From Thiomonas delicata (GTDB lineage Bacteria > Pseudomonadota > Gammaproteobacteria > Burkholderiales > Burkholderiaceae_C): DNA of 64,000 nucleotides. Shown piece after piece: positions 25,382 to 36,582 of the stretch; the stretch's first letter is position 1, and each line of letters begins with the position of its first letter. The notes under the pieces were generated by a model, which was not told the origin of the DNA, ran no database searches, and saw only the letters and a list, made by a program, of their open reading frames with translations. A program made the position numbers and the translations under genes. The stretch lies in assembly GCF_900088825.1 (NCBI RefSeq), contig NZ_LT592170.1:410971-474970 (forward strand), read 5' to 3'.

Positions 25382-26512
25382 TCAGGTTGCTGCGGGTACA
25401 GGCTTCACGTAGATGTTGCTCGCGTTGCAAGCCACGGCCCAGACAAAGCCTGCGAGCTCGCGGGCAACCGCCACGCAGACCTTGTTGATGGTGACGCCGC
25501 GAGCCTGCAGCTTGGCGTAACGGTCCGTCAGCCGGAGTTGGGCCTTCCAGGCGATGGCGCGCGTGGACTCGGGCAAGTCCTCCTGCCGGCGCTGCGCCTG
25601 GTAGCCCACCCGCGGTTTGAACCGATAGCACCAGGCCGCTTCGGTCAGCAACCTGCGCGCATGCGCATTGCCACTCTTGGTGATCGGTCCGCGGCTGACG
25701 CGCTCGCCGCTGGATCGCTCCGAGGGCACCAGCCCGAGGTAGCCCATGAGCTTGCGCGGGTGGTCGAAGCGCGCGATATCGCCAATCTCCGCCACCAGTC
25801 CGATCGCGCTGACCGCGTCGATGCCGCGCAAGGTGCACAGCGCCCGCACCACGCTCTCGAAGCGCCACCCCTGGATGGCCTGCAGCAGCGACATGCTCAA
25901 TCGATCCACCCTTGCGTCGCACGCCTGCACCGCCAGGCAGTACTCGGTGAAGGCGATCTGGCTGCCGGGCGCCTCGAAACTCAAGGTCGCCAGCCAGCGA
26001 CCGAAGGTCTTGGTCCATGCCGTCTTGCCGGGATAGCGAATGTCGTGGCGCAAGAGGAAGCCGCGCAACTGGTGTCGGGCCCTGGTGCGGGCATTGACGG
26101 CGTCCTCGCGCGCTCTGGACAACTCGCGAATCGCCTCATCCGCGGGGTCGGGAATCCAGATGGCCTTGAGCTCGCCAGCGCGCGACAACTCCGCCAGGCG
26201 CAAGCAGTCGCGCCGATCCGTCTTGACGCGGTCCCCGGCGCGCCGGGGAATCAGCGACGGGGCGATGATCTCGCATGCGTAGCCAAGCCCCCGCAACTTG
26301 CGCTGCAGGCCATACCCCGTCGGCCCGGCCTCGTAGACGATGTGCACATCGTCCGGATCGCCCAGCGGCTGCAGCTTCTTGATCAACCGGTTCACGTCGT
26401 GCGTGATCTCGCCCAGTAATCGGGCCGGATCCCGCCCCGGTGCCGCGTGCGCAATCGCGATCGAGTCCTTGTGAACGTCCAGTCCAACGTAAACCTTGCT
26501 ACCCTCGTCCAT
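25382..26512 (-). CDS. IS110-family transposase (DEDD recombinase)
   Basis: A full-length 376-residue transposase. The N-terminal RuvC-like DEDD domain starts VYVGLDVHKDSIAIA (Asp12), with VYEAGPTGYGLQRKL and KTDRRDCLRLAEL supplying the other acidic residues. The C-terminal Transposase_20 domain has LRGIDAVSAIGLVAEIGDIARF, MGYLGLVPSERSSGE and GPITKSGNAHARRLLTEAAW; the serine used as nucleophile in this family should lie in this part. Both domains look undamaged, so the element may still be mobile. Characterised IS110 relatives use a bridge RNA encoded in the non-coding end of the element to choose target and donor sites. ATG 26512 is preferred; a longer frame starts at 26527. Confidence 0.93.
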   Translation of the reverse strand: MDEGSKVYVGLDVHKDSIAIAHAAPGRDPARLLGEITHDVNRLIKKLQPLGDPDDVHIVYEAGPTGYGLQRKLRGLGYACEIIAPSLIPRRAGDRVKTDRRDCLRLAELSRAGELKAIWIPDPADEAIRELSRAREDAVNARTRARHQLRGFLLRHDIRYPGKTAWTKTFGRWLATLSFEAPGSQIAFTEYCLAVQACDARVDRLSMSLLQAIQGWRFESVVRALCTLRGIDAVSAIGLVAEIGDIARFDHPRKLMGYLGLVPSERSSGERVSRGPITKSGNAHARRLLTEAAWCYRFKPRVGYQAQRRQEDLPESTRAIAWKAQLRLTDRYAKLQARGVTINKVCVAVARELAGFVWAVACNASNIYVKPVPAAT

Positions 26513-26635
26513 GGTCGGTCTCCTCAACAGGTGCTGATGACACGTTCACAGCATGTAGCTCTGCACGCTTGCGTGCAACCTACGGATCGGACGGAGATCG
26601 ACCCCCGCCGACTTGCCTGTTGGCAACCATGATGA
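26513..26635 (-). ncRNA. Candidate bridge-RNA-bearing end of the IS110 element
   Basis: This 123-base non-coding stretch precedes the transposase start, the position where IS110-group elements encode their bridge RNA. It contains a strong hairpin, TGCACGC-TTGCGTGCA, at about 26565-26580, and other short complementary segments. No loop guide sequences were assigned. IS1111-type elements carry the RNA on the other side of the gene, so this is only a candidate. Confidence 0.25.
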
Positions 26636-27625
26636 CTAGTTCTGACGAATCGCTTTATCCCGGTAAACTAGACCGCGAACAAATAAAAAACCCACATAAA
26701 TAAACCACTTGAGAGTGAATCGGTATGCCAAAGCGACAGCGGCCCATGTTAATGCTCGCCCAGGCCCCCAGACCTCCTCGGCAAAACGTGCGAGATCGCG
26801 GCTATCTGTGGCAGCCCAATGACGGGCGTAGCGCCATGCCTCGGGTGTCCGACAAACACACATCAAATCATTGGCAATCGCCATGCCAATCAGCATCTTA
26901 TGCATACCAGCGAGGCTTGACATGTTCAAATTTTTCTGACGATCCGGCCTATTATGTATAGCCACAACACGATCAAGGAAATATATTTTATTTGCGGCGT
27001 CAGCTGCACGCACATACATATCCATATCTTCCCCATACCCAAGCTTTGGGTTAAATCCACCAAGGCGCTGCAGAAAATCGTGCCTGAACACACATACATT
27101 CATTTGGGTTGTCACGACATCAACGGCAAGACAATCCGCCCTGCTGAGTTCGTACAATTCTTCGCCGACCTGCGTTCGACCTCGCAAACGCAGCCGCAGG
27201 TTCGGCTGCCAATGTTCCCGGACGCATTGGCCGTTGAACCAAGCTTGCTGGTCAGCGAACAGGAATTCCAGATCGGGACAAAGCTTGAAGGCTTGCGCAG
27301 CCCTGCTCAGATATTCGGGGTCGGACCAATGGTCATCGTCATCCAAGAAGGCCAGTAGCTCGCCATTCGCGGCCGCAATGCCAGCATTGCGGCTGACAGC
27401 TGGCAAACCGTGCGCTCCGCCGCTGCCCTGCTGCAACAATAAATAAGTTACCTTCACACCCGCGGCCAGCGCAATATCTGCATTTATTCTTTGGTGCTCA
27501 GATTCAGAGGCATCATCGACAATCAAAACCTCAAAATCCGAAAAATCTTGACGTAAAACAGAATCAAGCGCGACCTTCAGAATGTGCGAGCGATTTCGCG
27601 TCGGAATGATGACGGAGAATTTCAT
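26636..27625 (-). CDS. Glycosyltransferase family 2
   Basis: A 329-residue GT-A enzyme: FSVIIPTRNRSHILKVALDS, FEVLIVDDASESEHQRI, SRNAGIAAANGELLAFLDDDDHW and GYGEDMDMYVRAADAAN. The DDDDHW motif is the metal and sugar-nucleotide site. The C-terminus has one or two hydrophobic segments (KWFIYVGFLFVRGLVY), suggesting membrane association. ATG 27625 starts directly at the fold. The stop lies at the presumed right end of the IS110 element, so a slight truncation of the C-terminus is possible. Base composition is distinctly AT-richer than elsewhere: 27661-27720, just upstream, has 23 G or C in 60. That points to horizontal acquisition. Specificity is unknown. Confidence 0.88.
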   Translation of the reverse strand: MKFSVIIPTRNRSHILKVALDSVLRQDFSDFEVLIVDDASESEHQRINADIALAAGVKVTYLLLQQGSGGAHGLPAVSRNAGIAAANGELLAFLDDDDHWSDPEYLSRAAQAFKLCPDLEFLFADQQAWFNGQCVREHWQPNLRLRLRGRTQVGEELYELSRADCLAVDVVTTQMNVCVFRHDFLQRLGGFNPKLGYGEDMDMYVRAADAANKIYFLDRVVAIHNRPDRQKNLNMSSLAGMHKMLIGMAIANDLMCVCRTPEAWRYARHWAATDSRDLARFAEEVWGPGRALTWAAVALAYRFTLKWFIYVGFLFVRGLVYRDKAIRQN

Positions 27626-27830
27626 ATCAGACCCAAAGCTCCAGATTCGCACGCCATGCAAAATATTCTTGCAGACGAAAAATATGGCTCTCGCCAAGAA
27701 AGATTCGAAAATCACGCCAACACGATCTCGCCATCGAAAGGCGACGACCTCGATGGGTATGAATTCATCTTATAAGTGGCGTGACAAATAGAATTTCATA
27801 TTCGTGAAACCATCGCTCAACCAAATCTTG

Positions 27831-29621
27831 TCACCGCGAAACAAAAACGTTCGACACGATAGCATCGCTACGGGCCAGTCCATCGATAGCCTTGCTCAAC
27901 TCCTGCAGGACCTGCCGTGTTTGTTCGTAATTCAGGTTATAAGGATCTGGAATTTCAAGACGGCAGGATGGTGAAAACAACCCCAGCAGCGTTGTGCGCG
28001 CCAAAGCACTCGGAAACTGTTGCTTGAATCGATCCAGATTCTCGAGATCCATGGCCAAGATCAACTCCGAGCGGTCGACATGCTCAGGAGTCAGTACCTG
28101 CGAGCGCCATCGGGTTAGATCCACGCCGAATTCGCGCGCGGCCACCACCAAGTGTGGCGGACTTGAGCGTCCTGACTTCGGATGAAACCCGCCGCTCATG
28201 ACTTCAACACCAGGAAGACGGGACATGGCCAGCATCTCGGCGAAGGGACTGCGGCAAATATTTCCGTAGCAGAGAATGAGCACCCGCCGAACGGGCTTTT
28301 CTCGGCGGCGAATACCATCGACGACCGCGCGATGGTGCAGCCCGAGACGGGTGGCCTGAAAACGCCTGAACAACCGCGAGACGACGGCCTTGGCAAGCAT
28401 GCGCAGGAGCCCTTTTGTTTCCGCCCCGGCCACGGCGAGGTCGTCCAGGCGCCAACCGTCCCAGCGTTCACGACCGCCGAACACACCGAGCCATCCGAGC
28501 GCGGCACGTAGTGGCGGCTCCGTGAGCAGCAATGGGTCGCTGCGGTCCGCACGCAAATCAGCGGCAAGCCAACGCAAATCTTCCGTGGCATTGCGCGCCC
28601 GCATGCCGACTTTCCATGCTCGTACGGATTTTGGAGTCTCCCCCATCGCCATTTCAAACATGGCGACGGGTATGTTCACCCCCGCGGCTAGAGTCAACGG
28701 CAGAGAACCCCATAAACGCGGGTTGATCTCCATCAGGCATAAACGCCCATCGGGTGCGCGTCTCCATTCGACCATGGCCACGCCATGCCAGCGCAGGGGT
28801 TGTAGAAGTCGGTGCGTCAACTCCAAAAGCTCCGGATCGGAAGACGACGCACGACGCAAGGTGCTGGCACCTCCCTGCAGAGGATATTCGTGCAGGCGCT
28901 CATGGATAAATTCGAGCAAAGGCTCGCCATCACGATAGAGCACCTCAACCCCTACACCACGCCCGGGCACCCACTCTTGTTCCTGCACACCTGTATATGG
29001 CAGCCATGCTGAATAGGTGGCGTCCCGGGTTTTTGCATCTCGGGCCACGACGACAGCGATGGTTTCCAGTCGCCCCGCGACGATGACTTTGCTACGCAAA
29101 GGTTTCAGCACGCAAGGAAAACCGTGCGCGGTGGGCGGCGTACCGCCCTGCTCGATGCGCCGCGAAGTAGGGATGTTGATGCCCAGGGTGCGTGCCAGTT
29201 CACACGTCTTGTCCTTGTCCAATGCGATGTCGATGGACGCGTCGCTGGCGATTTGTGCTTTTTGGCGCAACGGGTGTGATTCCGGCAACATCCGCAACCA
29301 GCGCAACGAGCCTTCGGTCGCCGGGACGACAAGCGCGTAGGCATGTGCGGCATCCAATTCCAGCAGCCATGCAAGGGCATGCTCCGCCGGTTCATAGGAC
29401 GGCTGCAGATGAACGGCATGACACCAGCGGGAACGCTCGGTCAACGAGCCTGCCTTGCGCAGTCCGGCATGCACCTTGGCTCCCGCTGCCCCAAGAGACT
29501 GCACGCAGGCCAACCCGGCGCGGCTGTCAGCATCCAGCACCAGAACGGTTGCCTGTCCGGCTACTTTCCGGGTTTGCGAACGATCATTGTCATTCGGTTG
29601 TTGTGGGGCCTGCCAGATCAT
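27831..29621 (-). CDS. ATP-grasp ligase fused to low-molecular-weight protein tyrosine phosphatase
   Basis: A 596-residue two-domain protein. Residues about 24-345 are an ATP-grasp carboxylate-amine ligase-like domain: a pre-ATP-grasp fold starting TVLVLDADSRAGLACVQSL, the lysine-bearing VLKP (Lys173), and the metal-binding CLMEINPRLWGS (Glu298, Asn300). Residues about 445-590 are a low-molecular-weight tyrosine phosphatase: CYGNICRS with Cys451 and Arg457 of the CX5R loop, and the general-acid DPY with Asp559. The ligase part could form an amide on a small molecule or glycan. The phosphatase part resembles Wzb-type enzymes that control capsule kinases. No tyrosine kinase gene is in the window. 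It is one uninterrupted frame, so a genuine fusion is likely. Function is inferred from the domains only. Confidence 0.85.
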   Translation of the reverse strand: MIWQAPQQPNDNDRSQTRKVAGQATVLVLDADSRAGLACVQSLGAAGAKVHAGLRKAGSLTERSRWCHAVHLQPSYEPAEHALAWLLELDAAHAYALVVPATEGSLRWLRMLPESHPLRQKAQIASDASIDIALDKDKTCELARTLGINIPTSRRIEQGGTPPTAHGFPCVLKPLRSKVIVAGRLETIAVVVARDAKTRDATYSAWLPYTGVQEQEWVPGRGVGVEVLYRDGEPLLEFIHERLHEYPLQGGASTLRRASSSDPELLELTHRLLQPLRWHGVAMVEWRRAPDGRLCLMEINPRLWGSLPLTLAAGVNIPVAMFEMAMGETPKSVRAWKVGMRARNATEDLRWLAADLRADRSDPLLLTEPPLRAALGWLGVFGGRERWDGWRLDDLAVAGAETKGLLRMLAKAVVSRLFRRFQATRLGLHHRAVVDGIRRREKPVRRVLILCYGNICRSPFAEMLAMSRLPGVEVMSGGFHPKSGRSSPPHLVVAAREFGVDLTRWRSQVLTPEHVDRSELILAMDLENLDRFKQQFPSALARTTLLGLFSPSCRLEIPDPYNLNYEQTRQVLQELSKAIDGLARSDAIVSNVFVSR

Positions 29622-29634
29622 TGTTATTCGGCTA
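29582..29634. repeat. Imperfect 19-base direct repeat at the start of the fusion gene
   Basis: GATCATTGTCATTCGGTTG at 29582 and GATCATTGTTATTCGGCTA at 29616 agree at 16 of 19 positions and start 34 bases apart. The second copy covers the start codon of the ATP-grasp fusion gene. It could be a duplicated regulatory site or an insertion scar. Confidence 0.4.
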
Positions 29635-29847
29635 GCTCAATTTGGCGCCCCTGCGGTACGGCATATCTGCCGGAGGGTTCAATACCACGGTGGGCGCAGG
29701 AATCTCGCGCCGGATCGAACCGGCACTCGACCGGGGATCATCCCGCGCTTAAGGCGCGTGTCACGTCCCGTGTGTGCAGTTGGAGAACATACGGGAATAC
29801 CGATATGCTGTGCGCCCCTTGAATCGGGGGCGCTCACGCCGCCCGTC

Positions 29848-33299
<3,452 letters not shown>

Positions 33300-33459
33300 C
33301 ATCGGAGCATGGCCATGAAGGACTTATCGGTTCGCCGCGGGCGCTCCCCGGATCGCCCCTGGCAGCGCGCGGTACTTCGACTTTTTGCCGCGATGGGCGC
33401 TGCCGCGCCTTGAGAGGCGCGGCCTGTGCCGGCTACGCGGGCATCGGGAACTGGACCTT

Positions 33460-33485
33460 GGCCGGGAGCGATCCCGGCCTTTTTT
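33460..33485 (+). terminator. Rho-independent terminator downstream of katG
   Basis: A perfect eight-base-pair GC-rich stem, GGCCGGGA and TCCCGGCC, with a GCGA loop is followed directly by six T. It would stop transcription from katG. The T run is only on the + strand. Confidence 0.9.
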
Positions 33486-33587
33486 CTTTCCCCACCATCA
33501 AAGCAAGCAAGGGTGGCGCGGCAGGCCCGATGCGGCGCCTCAGCGGCACCGAAGACGCCGCATCGCGACGCGATGGCCTGCCCATCC

Positions 33588-35150
33588 TCAGACCGCGAGA
33601 CTCACCCGGTTGCGTCCTGCCTGCTTGGCCGCGTACATGGCCCGGTCCGCGCGGCTCAACGCGTCGTCGATGCGCTGTTCAGACTCCAGCACCTGGCTCA
33701 CCCCGATGCTCAGACTCACCTGGAGCGTCACCTCGCCGCAGCGCAGCTCCTGGGCGACAACGCGGGCGCGGATGCGCTCGGCGATGTCGCCCGCCCGCTG
33801 CAGCGAAGCGCCGGATATCAGGCAGGCAAACTCCTCGCCCCCGACGCGTGCCAGTACGGCCGTTTCGCAAAGGGCAGTCTGGATGGCGAGTCCCATCTGT
33901 CTCAGGACCTGGTCGCCCACGCCGTGGCCATGGGTGTCGTTGATGCGCTTGAAATGATCGGCGTCGATGAGCAAGACCGTCAGCGCCCCACCACTGGCGC
34001 GCGCGGCCTGGAGCTGCGCCGAGGCCTCGGCGAAAAAACCGCGACGGTTGAGCAACCCGGTCAAGGGATCGGTGTGGGCCAGGCGCTGCAGTTCGCGCTC
34101 GTAGGTCTTGCGCGCGGTGATTTCCACCAGGCTGGTGATGATGGCCGGCTCGCCGTGGAACTGCAGCAGCGCCGATGACAGCATCACGTCCACCGGCTTG
34201 TCTTCGGTGGTCTTGAGGCGCACGTCCAAGGGGCCGATGCGGCCATCGCGCGCCAGGATTTCGCGCTGCTGGGCAAACTGTTCCTCGCTGACGAAAAAAT
34301 CCGCGCTGAATGGAATGAGCCCGGCACGCGCTTTGCCAACCGGGTCCAGCAAGTTTTCGGCTGCCTGGTTGTAATGCAGCACGCGCCCGTCCAACTGGCG
34401 CGTGAGCACCATGGGAATCGGCGTGATATCGAACAAGCGGCGCAGACTTTCCTCGCCGACGAGCGCGCGCTGCTCGGCGTCGAGGCGTTCGGCCACCTCG
34501 CGGCGCAGGTGCTGCCGGTCCAACCAGTTCAGGCGCTGCATACGGTTGAACTGCACTGCGATCTGCCAGCCGGCGAAATTGACGAAAGCCAGCAGCACGG
34601 CCACGATGCTGGTGACCTTGGGCTGGGCGTGCAGCACAAACACCGCTTCGAGCAGGAACAACAGGGTGAAGGCGGGGCCAAGCCACAGCGAGACCGAACT
34701 CAGCGCCGGGGCATAGGCATACAGCGCGATGACCAGCAGCAGCGCGGTGATGGCGTGGTAGTCGACCGCTCCGCCATAGGCCGCCACCACCAACAGGAAA
34801 ATGGCGACGATCGCGCCCTCGAAGACCGAAAGCGCGCGCGTCAAGATCTGGGAAGCAGGCGCCTCGCGGCGGCGCCCGAGCCGGACGAGATGCACGCCGA
34901 GGCCGACCACCACGAAACGCAACGCCAGAATGCCGAAAAACGCGGGCGAGGCCCCCAGCACCGTGAAATCAGTGATGGCCGCCAGCATGAAAGCCACCGT
35001 CCCCCAGAGCCCGATGCTGCGCAGGCGTGCACCGACGTAATCCCACTCGCCGCGCAGGAACTCCCGCTCCTCATCGGCGTGCGCGAACAGTCCGTTGCGC
35101 CTCAAGGGGCTGCGGACCTGATCCCAGGCGATGAGGGTGTCTGGCGTCAT
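33588..35150 (-). CDS. Membrane diguanylate cyclase with PAS domain
   Basis: A 520-residue protein with five to six hydrophobic segments (about 45-190), a PAS-like domain (about 235-350, including ITPIPMVLTRQLDGRVLHYNQAA) and a GGDEF domain (about 355-520). The catalytic signature is GGEEF at 437-441, and HTDPLTGLLNRRGFF and DADHFKRINDTHGH are intact, so it should make cyclic di-GMP from GTP. No RxxD inhibitory site is visible five residues before GGEEF. No EAL domain is present. ATG 35150 is preferred over GTG 35228. It stands alone after the katG terminator. The sensed signal is unknown. Confidence 0.9.
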   Translation of the reverse strand: MTPDTLIAWDQVRSPLRRNGLFAHADEEREFLRGEWDYVGARLRSIGLWGTVAFMLAAITDFTVLGASPAFFGILALRFVVVGLGVHLVRLGRRREAPASQILTRALSVFEGAIVAIFLLVVAAYGGAVDYHAITALLLVIALYAYAPALSSVSLWLGPAFTLLFLLEAVFVLHAQPKVTSIVAVLLAFVNFAGWQIAVQFNRMQRLNWLDRQHLRREVAERLDAEQRALVGEESLRRLFDITPIPMVLTRQLDGRVLHYNQAAENLLDPVGKARAGLIPFSADFFVSEEQFAQQREILARDGRIGPLDVRLKTTEDKPVDVMLSSALLQFHGEPAIITSLVEITARKTYERELQRLAHTDPLTGLLNRRGFFAEASAQLQAARASGGALTVLLIDADHFKRINDTHGHGVGDQVLRQMGLAIQTALCETAVLARVGGEEFACLISGASLQRAGDIAERIRARVVAQELRCGEVTLQVSLSIGVSQVLESEQRIDDALSRADRAMYAAKQAGRNRVSLAV

Positions 35151-35258
35151 GGATCGTGGCGGTGCGTCTCCGACCCATGGTAAGGTAAGCTCGTCACAGC
35201 AAGCCGGTGACTGCAGGTCTGCAGTCACCGGAAGGGGCGTTTAGGGCGTGAACAAACC

Positions 35259-36557
35259 CTAGGCCGCAAGCAGCGCCGCTTGCAGAATGTCCAGCCCCTC
35301 GGCAAATACCGCCTCGGAAATCGTGAGCGGAAACAGGAAGCGCAGCACGTTGCCGTGCACCCCACAGGTCAACAGAATCAGCCCCCGGTCCAGCGCTTGC
35401 TGCTGCACTCTTTTGGTGAATTCGGCGTCGGGCGCTCCGGCTTGGGACGGCCCGGCGGCGGGGTGGTTGAACTCCACGGCGACCATCGCGCCCAGCCCGC
35501 GAATGTCCGCGATTTGCGGCACCCGCGCGCGCAGGGCCTGGAGCCGCGCCTTGAGCGTGTCGCCGAGGTGCTGGCCGCGCGCGGGCAGGTTTTCGTCGCG
35601 CATGACGTCGATGACGGCGAGCGCGGCGGCGACGGCCAGCGGGTTGCCGGCATAGGTGCCACCGAGGCCGCCGGGGGCGGGAGCGTCCATGATCTCCGCG
35701 CGGCCGGTCACGGCCGATAGCGGCGTGCCGGCGGCCAGGGACTTGGCGATGGTCATGATGTCGGGCAGCACGCCGGTCTGCTCGACGTAGTGTTCCATCG
35801 CGAACAGCCTGCCGGTGCGGCCGAATCCAGTCTGCACCTCGTCGGCGATCAGCACGATGCCATGCGTGTCGCACAGCGCGCGCAGCCACTTCACGGCCTC
35901 GGCCTGGATGACGTTGAAGCCGCCCTCGCCCTGGATGGGCTCGAAGATGATCGCGGCGACGCGCGAGGGCTCGATGTCGGCCTTGAACAGGTGCTCGACG
36001 GCCTTCTTGGTCTCGTCCAGCGACACCCCTTGGCCGGGGAACGGGACGTGATAGATCTCCGGCGGGAAGGGGCCGAAGCCGGCCTTGTACGGCTGCACCT
36101 TGCCGGTGAGCGACACGGCGAACAGGCTGCGCCCATGGAAAGCGCCGCCGAAGGCGATCACGCCCGCGCGCTTGGTGTACGAGCGCGCGATTTTGATGGC
36201 GTTCTCCACCGCCTCGGCCCCGGTCGAGAACAGCGCGGTCTTCTTCGGAAAGTCGCCGGGCGTCAGCGCGTTGAGCTTCTCGGCCAGCGCCACGTAGCCC
36301 TCGTACGGCACGACCTGATAACAAGTGTGGGTGAAGCGCTGCAGCTGCTCCTGGATGGCGGCGACGATTTTCGGATGGCGATGCCCGGTATTGAGCACCG
36401 CGATGCCCCCGGCGAAGTCGATGTAGCGACGGCCCTCGACATCCCAGAGTTCGGCGCCCTCGGCACGGTCGGCATAAAAACCGGCCATCACGCCGACGCC
36501 GCGCGGCGTGGCCGCGGCCCTGCGGGCTTGCAGTTGTTCGTTGCGGGAATGGTTCAT
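35259..36557 (-). CDS. gabT: 4-aminobutyrate aminotransferase (GabT/PuuE)
   Basis: A 432-residue class III PLP aminotransferase. FSTGAEAVENAIKIAR, AFGGAFHGRS, IIFEPIQGEGG, IADEVQTGFGRTG (Asp239) and the PLP lysine Lys272 in TIAKSLAAG match GABA transaminases. It converts GABA and 2-oxoglutarate into succinate semialdehyde and glutamate. An AAGGAACC box precedes the start. It follows the puuC-like aldehyde dehydrogenase gene by 25 bases on the same strand and closes the polyamine operon, where it would take up the GABA released by PuuD. GabT and PuuE cannot be separated by sequence reading alone. A succinate semialdehyde dehydrogenase is not obvious in the window. Confidence 0.93.
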   Translation of the reverse strand: MNHSRNEQLQARRAAATPRGVGVMAGFYADRAEGAELWDVEGRRYIDFAGGIAVLNTGHRHPKIVAAIQEQLQRFTHTCYQVVPYEGYVALAEKLNALTPGDFPKKTALFSTGAEAVENAIKIARSYTKRAGVIAFGGAFHGRSLFAVSLTGKVQPYKAGFGPFPPEIYHVPFPGQGVSLDETKKAVEHLFKADIEPSRVAAIIFEPIQGEGGFNVIQAEAVKWLRALCDTHGIVLIADEVQTGFGRTGRLFAMEHYVEQTGVLPDIMTIAKSLAAGTPLSAVTGRAEIMDAPAPGGLGGTYAGNPLAVAAALAVIDVMRDENLPARGQHLGDTLKARLQALRARVPQIADIRGLGAMVAVEFNHPAAGPSQAGAPDAEFTKRVQQQALDRGLILLTCGVHGNVLRFLFPLTISEAVFAEGLDILQAALLAA

Positions 36558-36582
36558 GGTGGTTCCTTGAAAATCGCCCGTC

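Larger units (their letters stand above)
25300..26635 (-). mobile_element. IS110-family insertion sequence (ends estimated)
   Basis: An intact IS110-type transposase gene with non-coding flanks on both sides. IS110 elements do not need inverted terminal repeats and insert without clear target duplications, so the ends cannot be fixed by eye. On the right, the element can extend at most to the GT2 stop codon at 26636. On the left, it probably ends somewhere in 25260-25380. The limits given are approximate. Confidence 0.5.

Noticed and set aside
29690..29770. tRNA-like TPsiC sequence (GGTTCGATCC on the - strand)
   Set aside because: The T-arm stem does not pair with a seven-base loop, and no anticodon or acceptor stem could be fitted, so no tRNA is called.
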